Source: Promethearchaeota archaeon
GTDB taxonomy: Archaea; Asgardarchaeota; Lokiarchaeia; Sigynarchaeales; SOKP01
Direction: 5' to 3'
Length of the DNA stretch: 54,707 nt
Assembly (NCBI GenBank): GCA_019058515.1
Contig: JAHPYY010000225.1
Location: forward strand, 1-54,707
Part shown: one piece after another, positions 27,797-37,217 of the stretch
Position numbering within the stretch: the stretch's first letter is position 1
Layout: each line of letters starts with the position of its first letter
Translations under genes and position numbers: made by a program
The notes under the pieces: model-generated
Database searches by the model: none
Told to the model about the DNA's origin: nothing
The model's input: the letters and a program-made list of their open reading frames with translations, nothing else

Positions 27797-28927
27797 CTAA
27801 TCTTTTGGAATTTTTGGTAAGGATCCTCGTTTTTTACTTTTATTCTTCGATTGTATTATTAATTCAATTATCTCGGCTTTTTTACTTCCTGATGGTATTT
27901 CTATGTTATGATCCGAACAAAAATGTTTAAGTTCTTTAACTGTCATTTTTTCGTAATCAGACCGCTCAATGTGAACTTCTTTCTTCTTGCTGGATTTGGA
28001 TTTTTGCGTAGTATTCTCTCCGTTTTCCCCCTTCTCTAAAATTTCAACAGCTTCGACTATCCCTTTTTTCTCATCGAAATATATTCTTAATACATGATTA
28101 TCTAATTCTATCATTTTTTCAGGGACATGTGAAACCGGTTCCCATTCTGTTTCTTCTACTTCTTTTCCAAACACGCTTACTTTCCTTGAAACCGCTCCGT
28201 AAAGGGTGTGTCCTAAGATTAAGTTTATTCGCTTATTGTCGTTGGAAACCTCGGTTTTTATAATTTTTTTCATAATCTGTTCTTTTTGTGTATCTGAAAT
28301 TACTTCAGAGGTTTTAGGTTTTGATGGGTAAGGAATATAGGTTTTAGTTTGTTCGGGTAAAGGTGGGATTCTTTTAGTCGGAACAGTTTTAGGTACAGGT
28401 TTCGGTTGAGTGGGAGCAACAGTTGGAATATTAACTTTCTGTCCTGCTTGTTTAAGTTCTTCAAGAGCTGGAGAGTAATAGTCTTCCTCTTTTTTTGCAA
28501 CTGGTGTCGATTTCGGTTGTTCTGGAACGATGCCAGCGTCTACCATTTTTTCGCGTTCTATATTACGAATATAGCGCATATCTGCCATTCGCTCGGTAAC
28601 TTCCATAGACTCGAGATTGAATGTGCTAAGAAATTCAGTAGGTTCATCTCCTTGGTCAACCGAGACAATCTTACAGCGATGATAGGCAGCAGATTTAACT
28701 AATTCCTCTTGAAGTGCACTTGCTACTCTTGAACTAATAAACCGTTTTCTAACTGGAGATTTTGCGCCTTTCCAAATGAAAATTCTCCTAAGTTCTTCTT
28801 TCACTATCACTAACACTTGTTCAGGGTGCAGAATGTCTTGGAGATTCGCTTCTTCGACGGTTAATCTATTACGTTCTCCAGAGTCTTCAAGCTCGTAAAC
28901 CATAAAGTAATCGTAACCTTCTGACAT
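27797..28927 (-). CDS. Gelsolin-like domain protein with C-terminal SAP-like domain
   Basis: A 376-residue protein. Residues 30-104 match a gelsolin-type domain: VLVIVKEELRRIFIWKGAKS, an Arg-rich helix, then CKIVSVDQGDEPTEFLSTF, like the VKQG.EP..F pattern of actin regulators. Gelsolin-domain proteins of Asgard archaea have been shown to act on actin. A Pro-rich linker (170-205) leads to a small beta-rich domain (210-298) that I do not recognise. A lysine-rich segment precedes residues 326-362, which look like a SAP or Rho-N type helix-turn-helix (MTVKELKHFCSDHNIEIPSG). SAP domains bind DNA. A link between the cytoskeleton and nucleic acid is inference. Confidence 0.72.
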   Translation of the reverse strand: MSEGYDYFMVYELEDSGERNRLTVEEANLQDILHPEQVLVIVKEELRRIFIWKGAKSPVRKRFISSRVASALQEELVKSAAYHRCKIVSVDQGDEPTEFLSTFNLESMEVTERMADMRYIRNIEREKMVDAGIVPEQPKSTPVAKKEEDYYSPALEELKQAGQKVNIPTVAPTQPKPVPKTVPTKRIPPLPEQTKTYIPYPSKPKTSEVISDTQKEQIMKKIIKTEVSNDNKRINLILGHTLYGAVSRKVSVFGKEVEETEWEPVSHVPEKMIELDNHVLRIYFDEKKGIVEAVEILEKGENGENTTQKSKSSKKKEVHIERSDYEKMTVKELKHFCSDHNIEIPSGSKKAEIIELIIQSKNKSKKRGSLPKIPKD

Positions 28928-29252
28928 AATAATAATCGGAAAATAAAGACTTAATTTACTAATTAAATTTTACACTGATTTGAAAGTATAATGTTACTTT
29001 ACAAATTTAATTCTTTATAAAAAAATATCTGAGGATGTTAATAACTATTATTAATAATATCTTCGAAATTAAAAAACCTCATTGACATAGAAAACCATTA
29101 TTTCAAAAAATTCTAGAGCTTGAATGAGATTGAGTTTTTAACTGACTTTCTGCTTCCTATTAATAAATAAATTAGAAAGATAACAAAAAAGTATCTCTAC
29201 TTTTTTCTGTTTAAATGGTAACAATCTTTTGTTCTAAAAATTAAATTTAGGT
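28928..29252. other. Intergenic region, AT-rich
   Basis: This gap of 325 bases lies upstream of the leftward gelsolin-like gene and downstream of the leftward LURP-one-like gene. Its left part should hold the promoter of the gelsolin-like gene. Its right part carries a hairpin near 29185-29206, given separately. I see no other feature. Confidence 0.5.
29185..29206 (-). terminator. Hairpin terminator-like element after the LURP-one-like gene
   Basis: AAAAAAGTA-TCTC-TACTTTTTT forms a 9-base stem with a four-base loop. Read on the reverse strand, it lies 47 bases after the stop codon at 29253 and ends in a T run. This fits a transcription end signal, but archaeal terminators often need only the T run. 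Confidence 0.45.
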
Positions 29253-29801
29253 TTAATGGGTATCATGCAAAACATTGTCGATGCTCAAAACAAATCCGAC
29301 TAAAATTCTTCGATCGGTTTCTTTGTCCAATATTCTTAAAGCATATGTGTCTTTAAAGTCTAATAATCCACCTAAAAACATATCTCTCCATTTATCCGCC
29401 TTTTCTATCTCTGCTATGATTTTTCCGGTTGATAAGTCGGTTACCTTGAAAGAAAAGCCAAAAAAGTTCCCTTTCGCCTCGTACCATCTATTTCCATTTG
29501 GATCTTCTAAGAAAAATTTAGGTTTAATCGCAACGATCTTCTTCTTTATTCTGGCAATTAAATTTCCTTGCGCATCTTTTAAATCTTGGGCGTTTCTTGC
29601 AGAAATCAATTTGGCATGAATTGAAGCAGAAAGTGTGCCATCTAACTCTAATAATTCGACTTTTCGCTTAATACTTAAGATTTTACGTTTCATCCTCCCG
29701 ATAACTTCGTTTTTCTCGTCGAGGATCTCACCTGAACCCCAATCCCAATATTTTTCTTTTAAGATGTAATAATCGCGGTTTAAGTCAAATAATCCAGCCA
29801 T
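29253..29801 (-). CDS. LURP-one-related (tubby C-terminal-like) protein
   Basis: A 182-residue protein built of short beta strands: YYILKEKYWDWGSGEILDEK, then IGRMKRKILSIKRKVELLEL, then LEDPNGNRWYEAKGNFFGFS and ITDLSTG-like turns. This pattern matches the LURP-one-related/YxjI family, which adopts the tubby C-terminal beta barrel fold and is related to phospholipid scramblases. The function is unknown in archaea. It is divergent from the CDP-alcohol lipid synthase gene, which would fit a membrane-lipid link. That is inference. Confidence 0.72.
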   Translation of the reverse strand: MAGLFDLNRDYYILKEKYWDWGSGEILDEKNEVIGRMKRKILSIKRKVELLELDGTLSASIHAKLISARNAQDLKDAQGNLIARIKKKIVAIKPKFFLEDPNGNRWYEAKGNFFGFSFKVTDLSTGKIIAEIEKADKWRDMFLGGLLDFKDTYALRILDKETDRRILVGFVLSIDNVLHDTH

Positions 29802-29981
29802 TTTTTTTCACACTCGTTTTTGAACTAATATTATTCTTTTAGTATTTCAATATCAATACTGATTAAAAAATTTATTTTATCATTTAAGAGAAGAGGAAAA
29901 AATTGAGTAATAGCACAAGTATTAAAAAAAATTTTAATGCTATCTATTTAATAATAATATATTATTGATAAGAGCAGTAAA

Positions 29982-30758
29982 ATGTCGAAGATATATAATT
30001 TATTAAACTTAAAGGACTATATTACCCTTGTTGGGACTAGTTTAGGGATTATTGCTCTTATTCTTGGAATAGTAGGTGGTCGTTCTTTTGTATCTTTAGG
30101 GTTCTTTCTCATTACGATTGCTTTGGGATTTGACTTATTAGACGGATATGTGGCGAGGAAGACGAACACTGTTAACGAAATTGGCAAAGAATTAGATTCT
30201 TTAAGCGATTCTTTAACTTTTGGTGTGGTACCCGCTATGTTGACTTATCAAGCCTTTAATACGGGAGGATGGTACGATATCGTTTTAATCTTCGGTTCAA
30301 TCTTATTTGCACTTGCGGGGATATTGAGATTGGCTCGATTTAATATTTCTACCATAGGAGGTTACACTGGGCTTCCTACTCCATTAAGTGCGTTTTTATT
30401 AATTAATTATTTTTATGCTAATTATTTCTACGCGTTCGCAATGGGAGGAGGAGGTCTGTCTGGATTGATGTACCCATTTCCTATCATATGGTACTACTTT
30501 ACTCCTTTTTATCTTATGATGATTGGATGGTTTAATATAACAACCTACATGAGTTTTAAAGAAAAAGACAAATTGGTATACATCGTTTTCCTAGTAGTTG
30601 CTCCAGCATGTCCTATCTTAGGAATAATTGGGTTATTAAATCCTAATTTCATATTGTCCATTACGGTGTCTTTTTTTTTTGTTTGTAGTGTAATAATAGA
30701 ATTAGCTTACATATGCTACGGTTTTTATTGGAACTTCAAAAAGGAAAGAAGAGAATAA
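29982..30758 (+). CDS. CDP-alcohol phosphatidyltransferase, probable archaetidylserine synthase
   Basis: A 258-residue integral membrane enzyme with about eight membrane helices. The catalytic motif DG-x2-AR-x8-G-x3-D-x3-D is present as DGYVARKTNTVNEIGKELDS followed by LSD. The continuation TFGVVPAMLTY is typical of the serine (PssA/AsS) branch. It would transfer a CDP-activated lipid to serine or another alcohol in polar lipid synthesis. The substrate choice between serine and another head group is not proven. It is alone on its strand and divergent from the LURP-one-like gene. Confidence 0.85.
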   Translation: MSKIYNLLNLKDYITLVGTSLGIIALILGIVGGRSFVSLGFFLITIALGFDLLDGYVARKTNTVNEIGKELDSLSDSLTFGVVPAMLTYQAFNTGGWYDIVLIFGSILFALAGILRLARFNISTIGGYTGLPTPLSAFLLINYFYANYFYAFAMGGGGLSGLMYPFPIIWYYFTPFYLMMIGWFNITTYMSFKEKDKLVYIVFLVVAPACPILGIIGLLNPNFILSITVSFFFVCSVIIELAYICYGFYWNFKKERRE

Positions 30759-30770
30759 TAAACTATTGTT

Positions 30771-32642
30771 TTAAGAAAATAAATGAAATTTCCATTCTTC
30801 AATATTGTTGAGAAGATCAGTTTTCTCTGATGCTGTTAATAGCTTTTTATTCTTCTTAAATTTGGCAGAAAAAGCTCTTATTTTGTGTAACACCGTGGAG
30901 AATCCTTTCTTTTCTAAAATCAAGTCTGAAATATTTAATAACTCCTTGCTTACGACTAATCCTTCTAAGGAGTCAACTTTAGATATTAATTGATTAAACG
31001 CATGGTTAATGTCGATTGCTATTTGGTCCCCGTCCTTGGGTTTAACTCTGGAACTTGGAACGTCTATAGTTGCTGCGGGAGGTCCTAGTTGAACGGTTCC
31101 CGTAGGTGGCGAAATTTCTGTGGTTGCTGTTATTTTAGCAGAGCTTTTTTGGATTCTGGGTGCTGGGATTCCTTGTTCTGGTTTTGGAATGGCTCTCAGT
31201 TTAACACTAGTCGGAATTTCTCTTTCACTTCCAAAAAGAGATTCCAAATTTGGAAATAATTTAGCAATAAATGTTGCATCATTACTTCCGAATCCTATGA
31301 AATCGTTTAAGGGATCTTTCTCCTCGCCGTTAATTACCCCTAATGCAATTATCTTGTTATCTCCAACGATAGCTATTAAATTTTGGTTATCTATTTGGTT
31401 GTAAACCAAATTAGGAAGCTTTTGGAACTCTCTTACGGTGGAATTCTCTAATGGATCACTCGAGAAGATTTTAATGTTCAATTTATCAGATTTACTTAAG
31501 AATAATTTTGGTGATAAAAAGTTTTTAAGATTTGGTACAATGATTTTTACATTTTTTTCAGCGTAATTAATAATATTTACAATTTCTTCGTTGATCTTTG
31601 TTATGCTATTTATAACCCAGATATTTTGATTAAATGTTTTTTCCAAATTCCAAATCGTTTTTTGAAAATAGTCTAGAACCTTAATTACAGGATCGTTTAG
31701 AAATTGAATATCATTTAATGATTTTGAAATCAAATTTGTTAGATTTGAAACAAGGTCCGTTTCAAAGGATTTTAAATTAGAAACAGCGCTTTCACTCTTT
31801 GCTTTTAATACATCTCTATACTTGTTTAGCTTAAATTCAAAAGAGCTCAACATGTTTAAAGATAATAATTTCAAGTCGGTTTTGTGTTGGAAAACGGTTT
31901 CAAGGATTTTATCAATTAATTCTTCGAAGTTCTCACAGTCACTTGAAAGAGTTTTTTCAATCTCAGCAGACAAATCACCCGCAATTAATTGTGCTTCCTT
32001 TTCGAAAACTTCTTCAATAAATTGAGATAAAACCTTGGGAGATTGTTTAAATTCCTTAGAATGTAATTTATCTAAAATTAGTGATTTCGTTTCATCAAGA
32101 TCTTTAATAATTTTCGAAATTTGTGCTTGTAAAGAACCAATCATTTCATTGTTAAGATTAGGGATAAATCTTTGTAGTTTTTTAAGCTCTTCTATACCCG
32201 TTGAAGCGTCTTCAATATCATTTTTAAATATTAAACTCTCATCTTCGAAGTCTTTCCTTATCTTCTCTTCTATGGAGATAGCATCCTTCAAATTTAGTGG
32301 AGATTGTTCGTCTAATAGTTTAATTACGCTTTTAGTGAGATTTTCGCTAATCTGTTGTTTAATTTTGTCATAACTTTTATTTATATTCTTAAAATAAGTA
32401 AGGATTGATTTATTTGGTTGTATAGCAATATACATTGGCAAAATATTAGGATCAGAGAATTTTAATCGATACAATAACCCCAAATTAATAAGTTGATTCA
32501 AAGTCTCATCGAATACATTGGAAGACAACTTTGGATTAAGGGAAAATAACTCGTAATAACTGTAAGTCTTTAATCCAAGCGATTTAAGATATATTTCGAT
32601 CGATTCATCTGACAAATTTAATTTTTTTAAGAAATCTTTCAT
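30771..32642 (-). CDS. TrmB-like winged helix protein with long coiled coil
   Basis: A protein of about 623 residues. The first 90 residues are a TrmB-type winged helix (NLSDESIEIYLKSLGLKTYS, then YELFSLNP and LLYRLKFSD). A long coiled coil covers about 110-340. A domain like the TrmB C-terminal PLD-fold part follows (IVPNLKNFLSPKLFLSKSD through IVGDNKIIALGVI). A Pro-rich linker and a helical C-terminal domain of about 85 residues complete it. I start it at the ATG preceded by GGATGGG; a TTG five codons upstream (32657) is possible. TrmB proteins usually sense sugars, but this architecture is much larger, so the effector is unknown. Confidence 0.75.
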   Translation of the reverse strand: MKDFLKKLNLSDESIEIYLKSLGLKTYSYYELFSLNPKLSSNVFDETLNQLINLGLLYRLKFSDPNILPMYIAIQPNKSILTYFKNINKSYDKIKQQISENLTKSVIKLLDEQSPLNLKDAISIEEKIRKDFEDESLIFKNDIEDASTGIEELKKLQRFIPNLNNEMIGSLQAQISKIIKDLDETKSLILDKLHSKEFKQSPKVLSQFIEEVFEKEAQLIAGDLSAEIEKTLSSDCENFEELIDKILETVFQHKTDLKLLSLNMLSSFEFKLNKYRDVLKAKSESAVSNLKSFETDLVSNLTNLISKSLNDIQFLNDPVIKVLDYFQKTIWNLEKTFNQNIWVINSITKINEEIVNIINYAEKNVKIIVPNLKNFLSPKLFLSKSDKLNIKIFSSDPLENSTVREFQKLPNLVYNQIDNQNLIAIVGDNKIIALGVINGEEKDPLNDFIGFGSNDATFIAKLFPNLESLFGSEREIPTSVKLRAIPKPEQGIPAPRIQKSSAKITATTEISPPTGTVQLGPPAATIDVPSSRVKPKDGDQIAIDINHAFNQLISKVDSLEGLVVSKELLNISDLILEKKGFSTVLHKIRAFSAKFKKNKKLLTASEKTDLLNNIEEWKFHLFS

Positions 32643-32804
32643 TTCCCATCCTCTCAAATGGATTTATACTCTATCTAATTACTTAATATTAAAGCCATCT
32701 TATATTATATATTTTTTAATTTTCTAGAATTATTTCTAAGGAAAAAAAATTTAAGAAATATTTGTTTCATAATAAATATCCAAAAAAAGAAGAGCCGTAT
32801 CTCG

Positions 32805-34127
32805 TTGAATTCATCCACAAAAGAAGATATTATCTTTTATCTGGACTTAACTAAGGATCTCTTGAAGAAAAAAGATATCCTAAAAGCCATTAAGTTTTAT
32901 ATTGACGAAAAAAATAAAGAGAACATTAAAAGTCGGTATGGAGTGTTAATATTTCAAGAAGAGGGAAATCCTACTTTTATTACTGATAAAAAAGATTCTG
33001 ATATAATAAGTAAAGCGATTGAAGAAAATTGGAAAACGAGATCAAAAACCACCTCCTTTTTTGAGAACGGATTGTTTTACATACTGAGCTATATCTCTGA
33101 AACTGTAAGAAAAAAAAGTAAATTTAATCGCATAATAGTCATAACTGATACTCCTAGCGATTTGAACGAGGAATATCAGGAAGCTCTTTTCAATCTTATC
33201 TCGAAAGTAAAACACTTTCCAACCTTTATAGATGTTATTAGGATTGTTGAAAGTGATACTCGTTTCCAAAAAGACGATGTAAAATTGACGATATTAGCCT
33301 CTGATACAAAAGGAGGATTGTTTTACGTTCAAGACAAAAAAGAATTTTCCTCAATAATAAAAAAATTAATAAAGAACAAGCAAATTGCCACAATATTTAC
33401 CGATAGGCCTAACACATTTGAAATTGACAAAGATGATTATGCATTCTACAATAATTTAGCAAAGAAATTGAAATTTCCAGAGCTTCATGAAGAAAAAAGA
33501 TGTTTCTTATGCCAACAGGATATCTGTCCAATTTGCGAACAGGTTGAAGATACTCTAAAAAAATGCGAAGATTGTGGCGTCTTGTTTCACAATTGTTGCG
33601 TTACAGATTATAGCATAGATAATAATATTGGTATTCCTCATATATTTCGTTGTCCAAATTGCCAAGTTTTACTTCAAATAGAAGAGGCGTCAATTGTGGA
33701 CGAGGTTCCTTTTATTCAAGAGAAAGATTCCAAGGAAATTGAAGTTGAAACCTCTATCGAGGGTTCGGAAGATAAAAGAACTGTTATCCCTGAAACAAAA
33801 ATTGTCGAAGTTTCTGAAGCTAAAGCGAATATAAAACCAGTACAATTTCCACCTAGTGACCATCCCGCGAAAACGGTGAGAATTGGAGGATTTTTTGGAA
33901 GCACTTTTCAACTTAGCAAGGTTGGAGATAAAATTATGTATCAAAAGCCTCAAGGAAATGTTACTACAGATTCTACACAGTCCCCTAAATCAGAAAATGA
34001 GGTAAATTATTGGAAGCCTAGCGTATCGAGGAAAGAACACAGTATTAGATTTTGTCGTGAATGTGGTGCTCAAATTAAGTCTAACAACCAAAAAATCTGT
34101 AGTAAGTGTGGAATTGTATTGGATTAA
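32805..34127 (+). CDS. vWA-like and RING-like zinc protein, first tandem copy
   Basis: A 440-residue protein. Residues 8-192 look like a von Willebrand A domain (IIFYLDLTKD, FNRIIVITDTPSD, KGGLFYVQDKKEF). Residues 233-286 bear a RING-like finger: CFLC, then ligands C241-x2-C244, C254-x2-C257, H262-x2-C265, C283-x2-C286. A variable linker contains KTVRIGGFFG, and a zinc ribbon (FCRECG..CSKCG) ends it. vWA plus C4/RING fingers is the layout of the TFIIH p44/p34 subunits; RING E3 ligases are the other reading. The start is TTG. A paralogue follows at 34306. Confidence 0.75.
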   Translation: MNSSTKEDIIFYLDLTKDLLKKKDILKAIKFYIDEKNKENIKSRYGVLIFQEEGNPTFITDKKDSDIISKAIEENWKTRSKTTSFFENGLFYILSYISETVRKKSKFNRIIVITDTPSDLNEEYQEALFNLISKVKHFPTFIDVIRIVESDTRFQKDDVKLTILASDTKGGLFYVQDKKEFSSIIKKLIKNKQIATIFTDRPNTFEIDKDDYAFYNNLAKKLKFPELHEEKRCFLCQQDICPICEQVEDTLKKCEDCGVLFHNCCVTDYSIDNNIGIPHIFRCPNCQVLLQIEEASIVDEVPFIQEKDSKEIEVETSIEGSEDKRTVIPETKIVEVSEAKANIKPVQFPPSDHPAKTVRIGGFFGSTFQLSKVGDKIMYQKPQGNVTTDSTQSPKSENEVNYWKPSVSRKEHSIRFCRECGAQIKSNNQKICSKCGIVLD

Positions 34128-34305
34128 ATCAAAGATTTGTTATTAAAAAATAGCAAAGATTCGTCCTGCATATAAATATTAGTATAATTAATTTGCAATA
34201 CTCTATCGTATTATATAGGTTATGAAACTCAGCAAAGAATTATAATTAATGATTACTTGTATCTACATGAGTGATTAGAAAAATACAAGAGGTATTACAA
34301 TAGGT

Positions 34306-35547
34306 ATGTTTAACAACGATACGACAAAATTTTCCGAAGAAATTATTTTTTATCTTGATCTTCTCTCAGATTTTTTAGAAAAGAACAAATTAAGAGAAAT
34401 TATTAAGGAATTTATTGAAGAAAAGAACACTTATAACAAAGACAACACATATGGGGTCCTAATTTTTATTGAAAACGATAATCCGAAATTCCTCTATAAT
34501 CAGAATAATTCAGATGAATTGATTCAATTCTTTGACAGTAATTTCGATTCAAGGGAAAAATCGGAAAGTTATTTCGAAAATGGATTGTTTGAAGTTTTGT
34601 CCCATATCTTCGAAAAGAGTAGAAGTATTGAAAGAAATTTCAGAATAATCGTTCTAACCGATACCCCGAGTGATAGATCTGAAGATTATCACAATGCTTT
34701 ATATGACTTATTAATAAAAGCAAAAAGCTTCCATACAAGCATTGATATCATTCGTGTGGGAAGCGAAAAATTCTATTCAGACGATGTAAAGCTAAAAATT
34801 ATATCCTCCGAGACGCACGGAGGATCATTTTATTGTACTAACCTTGTCCAATTTAGAGACACGATGAATTCTTTAATTAAAAATAAGCAAGAATTCAATG
34901 TTATTTCCAAAAAAGAAACAATCCTTGAAGAAGATAAGTTATTTTTCGAAAAATTGGCTGTAGATTTAATTAGTTTAGATGGAGACGACGAAGAAATATG
35001 CTTATTGTGTAATCAAGAAGTATGTCCTATATGTGAGGCTTATATGGATGAAATCCATAAATGTTACAACTGTGGAGCAAAATTCCATGGGTGTTGTATC
35101 GGAGAATACGCATTAACCAATAATATTGGATTCAACCATTTATTGAGATGTCCTCAATGTGAAACTCTATTAAAATTAGATGAAAAATTTATAGATATTT
35201 TAAATAAGGAAAAACAAGAAGAATTAGGACTAACTTCTTCTGAGATTCCTGTTATAGAAGAAGTTTCTCCTCTACCCGATGATGGTACATCGGTATTCAC
35301 AGAAGTAAAAAAAACTGTTAAAGTCGGAGGTTACTTCGGACAGAAAATAAATGTAAAAGCTAGTGCACCCTTTACTACCATGGATTTTAAACCAAAATCA
35401 GATATTGTACAACCTCAATCCCAGAATATAGAGATAGTTTCAATAACGAGATTAAGACCTCCAAGAAAGAAGTTAAAGATTTGCCCAATGTGTGGCACAT
35501 CAGTGCGAGGAGGAGATCGTTGCTCTAACTGCGGAAGTAAAGTATAA
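34306..35547 (+). CDS. vWA-like and RING-like zinc protein, second tandem copy
   Basis: A 413-residue paralogue of the protein at 32805 with the same order: vWA-like domain (EIIFYLDLLSDFL, FRIIVLTDTPSDR, HGGSFYCTNL), a RING-like finger (CLLC; C240-x2-C243, C253-x2-C256, H261-x2-C264, C282-x2-C285), the motif KTVKVGGYFG, and a C-terminal zinc ribbon (CPMCGTSVRGGDRCSNCG). The two copies diverge widely outside these motifs, so the duplication is old and both copies look maintained. The start is ATG. A HEAT-like gene follows 61 bases later. The shared KTV.(V/I)GG(F/Y)FG motif may be a binding segment. Confidence 0.75.
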   Translation: MFNNDTTKFSEEIIFYLDLLSDFLEKNKLREIIKEFIEEKNTYNKDNTYGVLIFIENDNPKFLYNQNNSDELIQFFDSNFDSREKSESYFENGLFEVLSHIFEKSRSIERNFRIIVLTDTPSDRSEDYHNALYDLLIKAKSFHTSIDIIRVGSEKFYSDDVKLKIISSETHGGSFYCTNLVQFRDTMNSLIKNKQEFNVISKKETILEEDKLFFEKLAVDLISLDGDDEEICLLCNQEVCPICEAYMDEIHKCYNCGAKFHGCCIGEYALTNNIGFNHLLRCPQCETLLKLDEKFIDILNKEKQEELGLTSSEIPVIEEVSPLPDDGTSVFTEVKKTVKVGGYFGQKINVKASAPFTTMDFKPKSDIVQPQSQNIEIVSITRLRPPRKKLKICPMCGTSVRGGDRCSNCGSKV

Positions 35548-35608
35548 TTTTTAAGTCTTGTTTAATAAAATCATCTCAAACTAGAATATCTGAAAGAGTA
35601 TTTATATT

Positions 35609-36091
35609 TTGAATTCCGAATTAAACAAGCTATTGTCTATTATTGAAACTTCAAAGGAATCCAATACTCGTATTAAAGGAATAAGGAGAATATTGAATCA
35701 TAAATCTGAGAAAGCAATAATCTTAGACTTTTTAGAGAATATAATTGTATCAGATACGGATTTTGATGTAAGACTGTGCGCTTTTAGGACTTTTAAAAAA
35801 ATTGACACACAGAAACTTGTGTATCCAGTAATTTTTTTGATAAAAAATGAATCTATACCTTTTCTTCTTGAATTATTCTCTTTCTTATCTGATTTTCATC
35901 CTCTTTTAAGCAGCAAAATGTTAAAATGGAAGCTTAAGAAGGAAGATTACATGAAAGGCATAAACATTGACGCTTTATCATTGCAAAAACTTAAAGAAAT
36001 AATTTGTAATATGGTTATGGACCAATGCCAAGATATGTTATATTTTCATAGACATTCCATACCACTAGCTTTAGACACTTATGGTTTTTAA
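35609..36091 (+). CDS. HEAT-like repeat protein
   Basis: A 160-residue helical protein. Repeats such as NTRIKGIRRILNHKSEKA and DFDVRLCAFRTFKKID look like HEAT repeats. The start is TTG at 35609. It lies 61 bases after the second vWA-RING gene in the same direction and may belong to that group. No catalytic residues are seen. A scaffold role is the usual one for such repeats and is inferred. Confidence 0.6.
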   Translation: MNSELNKLLSIIETSKESNTRIKGIRRILNHKSEKAIILDFLENIIVSDTDFDVRLCAFRTFKKIDTQKLVYPVIFLIKNESIPFLLELFSFLSDFHPLLSSKMLKWKLKKEDYMKGINIDALSLQKLKEIICNMVMDQCQDMLYFHRHSIPLALDTYGF

Positions 36092-36200
36092 TACCTCTTA
36101 AAATTAAGCTACTTATAGTGTGTAGTTTAATATCATCGTGAATTAAATTTTGTAATAAACCTATATAAAGTTGAATAAAGTTGAATTTTTAATTAGCAGG

Positions 36201-37217
36201 ATGGCAAAAATTAAAGTTGTATGTTATGGTATCGGAGTTATCGGGAAAAAAGTCGCTCGTTTGATGTTGGAAAAAGATTGGATTCAGATTGTGGGTGCAG
36301 TAGATATATCTCCAGATTTGATTGGTAAAGATTTGGGAGATGAGTTAAATCTAAATAAAAACCTAAATGTTATGATTTCTGATTCTTTAAATCAAATAGT
36401 AAAAGATGATAAGCCTGACATTGTAGTTCACACAACATCTTCCCATTTCAAAGGAGTCTTTAATCAATTGAGAGAATTAGTAAATTTAGGTTTAAATGTG
36501 GTCTCGACTTGCGAGGAACTTTCGTATCCATTCAAGAGAAACCCAAAACTTGCAGATAAGTTGCATCGTTTAGCACAAGAAAAGAATGTCACGGTCTTAG
36601 GGACGGGTATAAACCCCGGTTTCTTGATGGATTTCTTTCCGATTATTCTAACTAGTCCATGTGAAACTGTGGAAAGAATTACTGTTTCAAGGCAGATTAA
36701 CGCTTTAAATCGAAGAATACCTTTCCAAAAAAAAATAGGTTCTGGGTTATCTAAGGAAGAATTTAAAGAATTGATTTCTTCTGGGAAGATAACTGGACAT
36801 GTAGGGTTATCAGAGTCAATATATATGGTAGCAGATGCGCTAAATTGGGCGTTAGATGAGATAGAAATATCAGAGGTTGAACCTGTGATTGCAAAAAAAA
36901 TGATCAGAAGCGAAGGATTTGAAGTCAATCTTGGCGAAGTATGTGGAGTTACCCAGAAAGCTATCGGCATTCAAAACAATAATGAACGCGTCGTTCTCGA
37001 TTTTAAAGCTTATTTAGGTGCAGATAATGAGTTTGACATGATTGAAATAAAAGGGAAACCGAACATAACTCAAAAGATTATTCCTTGTATTAACGGAGAC
37101 ATCGGAACGATATCGGTCGTAGTCAATTCGATAAATAGAGTGATAACCGCACCACCCGGTTTAATAACTATGAAAGACTTACCTCCACCAAATTATAAAG
37201 CAAATAACAACTTCTGA
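36201..37217 (+). CDS. 2,4-diaminopentanoate dehydrogenase-like oxidoreductase (COG3804)
   Basis: A protein of about 338 residues with an N-terminal NAD(P)-binding Rossmann fold (KVVCYGIGVIGKKVARLM). The dihydrodipicolinate reductase-like C-terminal part contains VVSTCEELSYPF and GTGINPGFLMD. These are hallmarks of the COG3804 group, which includes 2,4-diaminopentanoate dehydrogenase of ornithine fermentation. Other members act on different amino compounds. I start it at the ATG at 36201, after AGCAGG; the frame is open from a TTG at 36171. The broken Asp/Glu racemase follows directly, hinting at an amino-acid catabolic pair. Confidence 0.8.
   Translation: MAKIKVVCYGIGVIGKKVARLMLEKDWIQIVGAVDISPDLIGKDLGDELNLNKNLNVMISDSLNQIVKDDKPDIVVHTTSSHFKGVFNQLRELVNLGLNVVSTCEELSYPFKRNPKLADKLHRLAQEKNVTVLGTGINPGFLMDFFPIILTSPCETVERITVSRQINALNRRIPFQKKIGSGLSKEEFKELISSGKITGHVGLSESIYMVADALNWALDEIEISEVEPVIAKKMIRSEGFEVNLGEVCGVTQKAIGIQNNNERVVLDFKAYLGADNEFDMIEIKGKPNITQKIIPCINGDIGTISVVVNSINRVITAPPGLITMKDLPPPNYKANNNF

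Noticed and set aside
28928..29184. A hidden small gene in the gap upstream of the gelsolin-like gene
   Set aside because: All frames are interrupted by frequent stops, with no candidate over about 25 residues and no ribosome binding site.
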